Assembly: GCF_000970085.1 (NCBI RefSeq)
Contig: NZ_CP009506.1
Location: forward strand, 868,001-932,000
Direction: 5' to 3'
Origin: Methanosarcina siciliae T4/M
Lineage (GTDB): Archaea; Halobacteriota; Methanosarcinia; Methanosarcinales; Methanosarcinaceae
DNA: 64,000 bases
Below are positions 63,619 to 64,000 of the stretch, piece by piece. Positions within the stretch are counted from its first letter, which is position 1. The number at the start of each line of letters is the position of its first letter. Both the position numbers and the translations under genes were made by a program. Below the pieces are notes generated by a model that worked only from the letters and a program-made list of their open reading frames with translations, was not told the DNA's origin and did not search any database.

Positions 63619-64000
63619 ATGACTATTGTTGGTACTAAATCCTGTACTTTACAAGTATCAAGCCTTCTTTTTTTCATATTCGTAATTTCATGTATTATTG
63701 TGCCTGCAGAAGGTGCTATTGAACAGCGCGGACAGATCATAAGTATTGCGGCAGGAGACCATCACGTTCTCAATGCGGAAAATTGTCCCGGATTTTATTA
63801 TTCGACAAGTTCCGGGACATACTACGAGTCCTTGGAACTTACTTTTTCGGAGGACGGGTTTATTGAAACCGGGGATGCAATCTATACTTCCGGAATCAGC
63901 TACGGTTCAACTGCGTTTTTCGGAAAGAAATACAAGGTCCTTGAGGATGGGTTGCTCAGTGAAAGCATGGTGAGCTATGGAAGCCGGGATCTTCAGAAGG
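63619..64000 (+). CDS. S-layer-type protein, N-terminal part (runs off right edge)
   Basis: ATG 63619 opens a frame that remains open to the window edge (127 codons). A signal peptide (SSLLFFIFVISCIIVPAEG) is followed by IEQRGQIISIAAGDHHVLNAE-type sequence and CPGFYYSTSSGTYYESLELTF, which matches the start of the Methanosarcina S-layer duplication domain (pattern W/LNAxNFxGFYYD...). The C-terminal half, including any second domain copy and the membrane anchor, is outside the window. A smaller S-layer-like protein or the main S-layer protein are both possible. Confidence 0.8.
   Translation, partial: MTIVGTKSCTLQVSSLLFFIFVISCIIVPAEGAIEQRGQIISIAAGDHHVLNAENCPGFYYSTSSGTYYESLELTFSEDGFIETGDAIYTSGISYGSTAFFGKKYKVLEDGLLSESMVSYGSRDLQK

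Overview
The window is archaeal and almost certainly from Methanosarcina. Its coding content is methanogenic: formylmethanofuran dehydrogenase, corrinoid methyltransferases, a RamA-type corrinoid activator, a group II chaperonin, large PKD/beta-propeller surface proteins and a Methanosarcina-type S-layer domain. A fused corrinoid/methyltransferase of the MtsD/F/H type sits close to an Msr-type regulator and a PAS/GAF sensor kinase. That combination recalls the methylsulfide loci of M. acetivorans and its close relatives; the species assignment is inference.

Layout. 0-3.8 kb: a fwdDBAC operon on the minus strand (fwdC runs off the left edge). 4.5 kb: an intron-containing tRNA with anticodon CAT. 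5.6-15 kb, plus strand: a nickel/peptide-type ABC importer (lipoprotein, two permeases, fused double ATPase) with an embedded SAM methyltransferase, then an ABC-2 exporter pair and a UroD/MtaA-family protein. 15.2-17.5 kb, minus: a RamA-like ferredoxin activator and a small Cys-rich partner. 18-30.5 kb, minus: two giant secreted proteins (2163 and 1163 aa) separated and followed by homologous non-coding DNA, ending in a fossil 3' end of a third copy. 30.7-31.2 kb: a frameshifted GNAT gene. 31.7-41.1 kb, minus: an MtaA/MtbA-like gene with an in-frame TAG, a CobW/G3E GTPase, a divergent thermosome subunit, a hydantoinase/oxoprolinase-family ATPase and the fused methyltransferase. 41.5-43 kb, plus: a small lipoprotein and a membrane-anchored protein of unknown function. 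43.7-47.6 kb, minus: the Msr-type regulator and its sensor kinase, which also carries an in-frame TAG. 48.3 kb, plus: an AbrB/PhoU regulator that appears to start at AUU. 49.6-63.3 kb, minus: a tight nine-gene cluster with two anchored beta-propeller lipoproteins, a CobN-type chelatase, a complete ECF transporter whose S-component carries a large ectodomain, and an ABC-2 exporter pair. 63.6 kb onward: the start of an S-layer-type protein.

The common theme is corrinoid- and metal-dependent methylotrophy. Methyl transfer enzymes (three UroD-fold proteins), corrinoid activation (RamA-like), metal handling (CobW, Ni/peptide importer, CobN plus ECF) and sensing (Msr regulator plus heme-type sensor kinase) all lie within 60 kb.

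The strongest surprises are two genes interrupted only by an in-frame TAG in a lineage that decodes UAG as pyrrolysine, the CobN/ECF/propeller cluster, the fossil tandem duplication of surface-protein genes, and a family of two-hairpin elements placed at or just after gene 3' ends that keep their pairing while the sequence changes.
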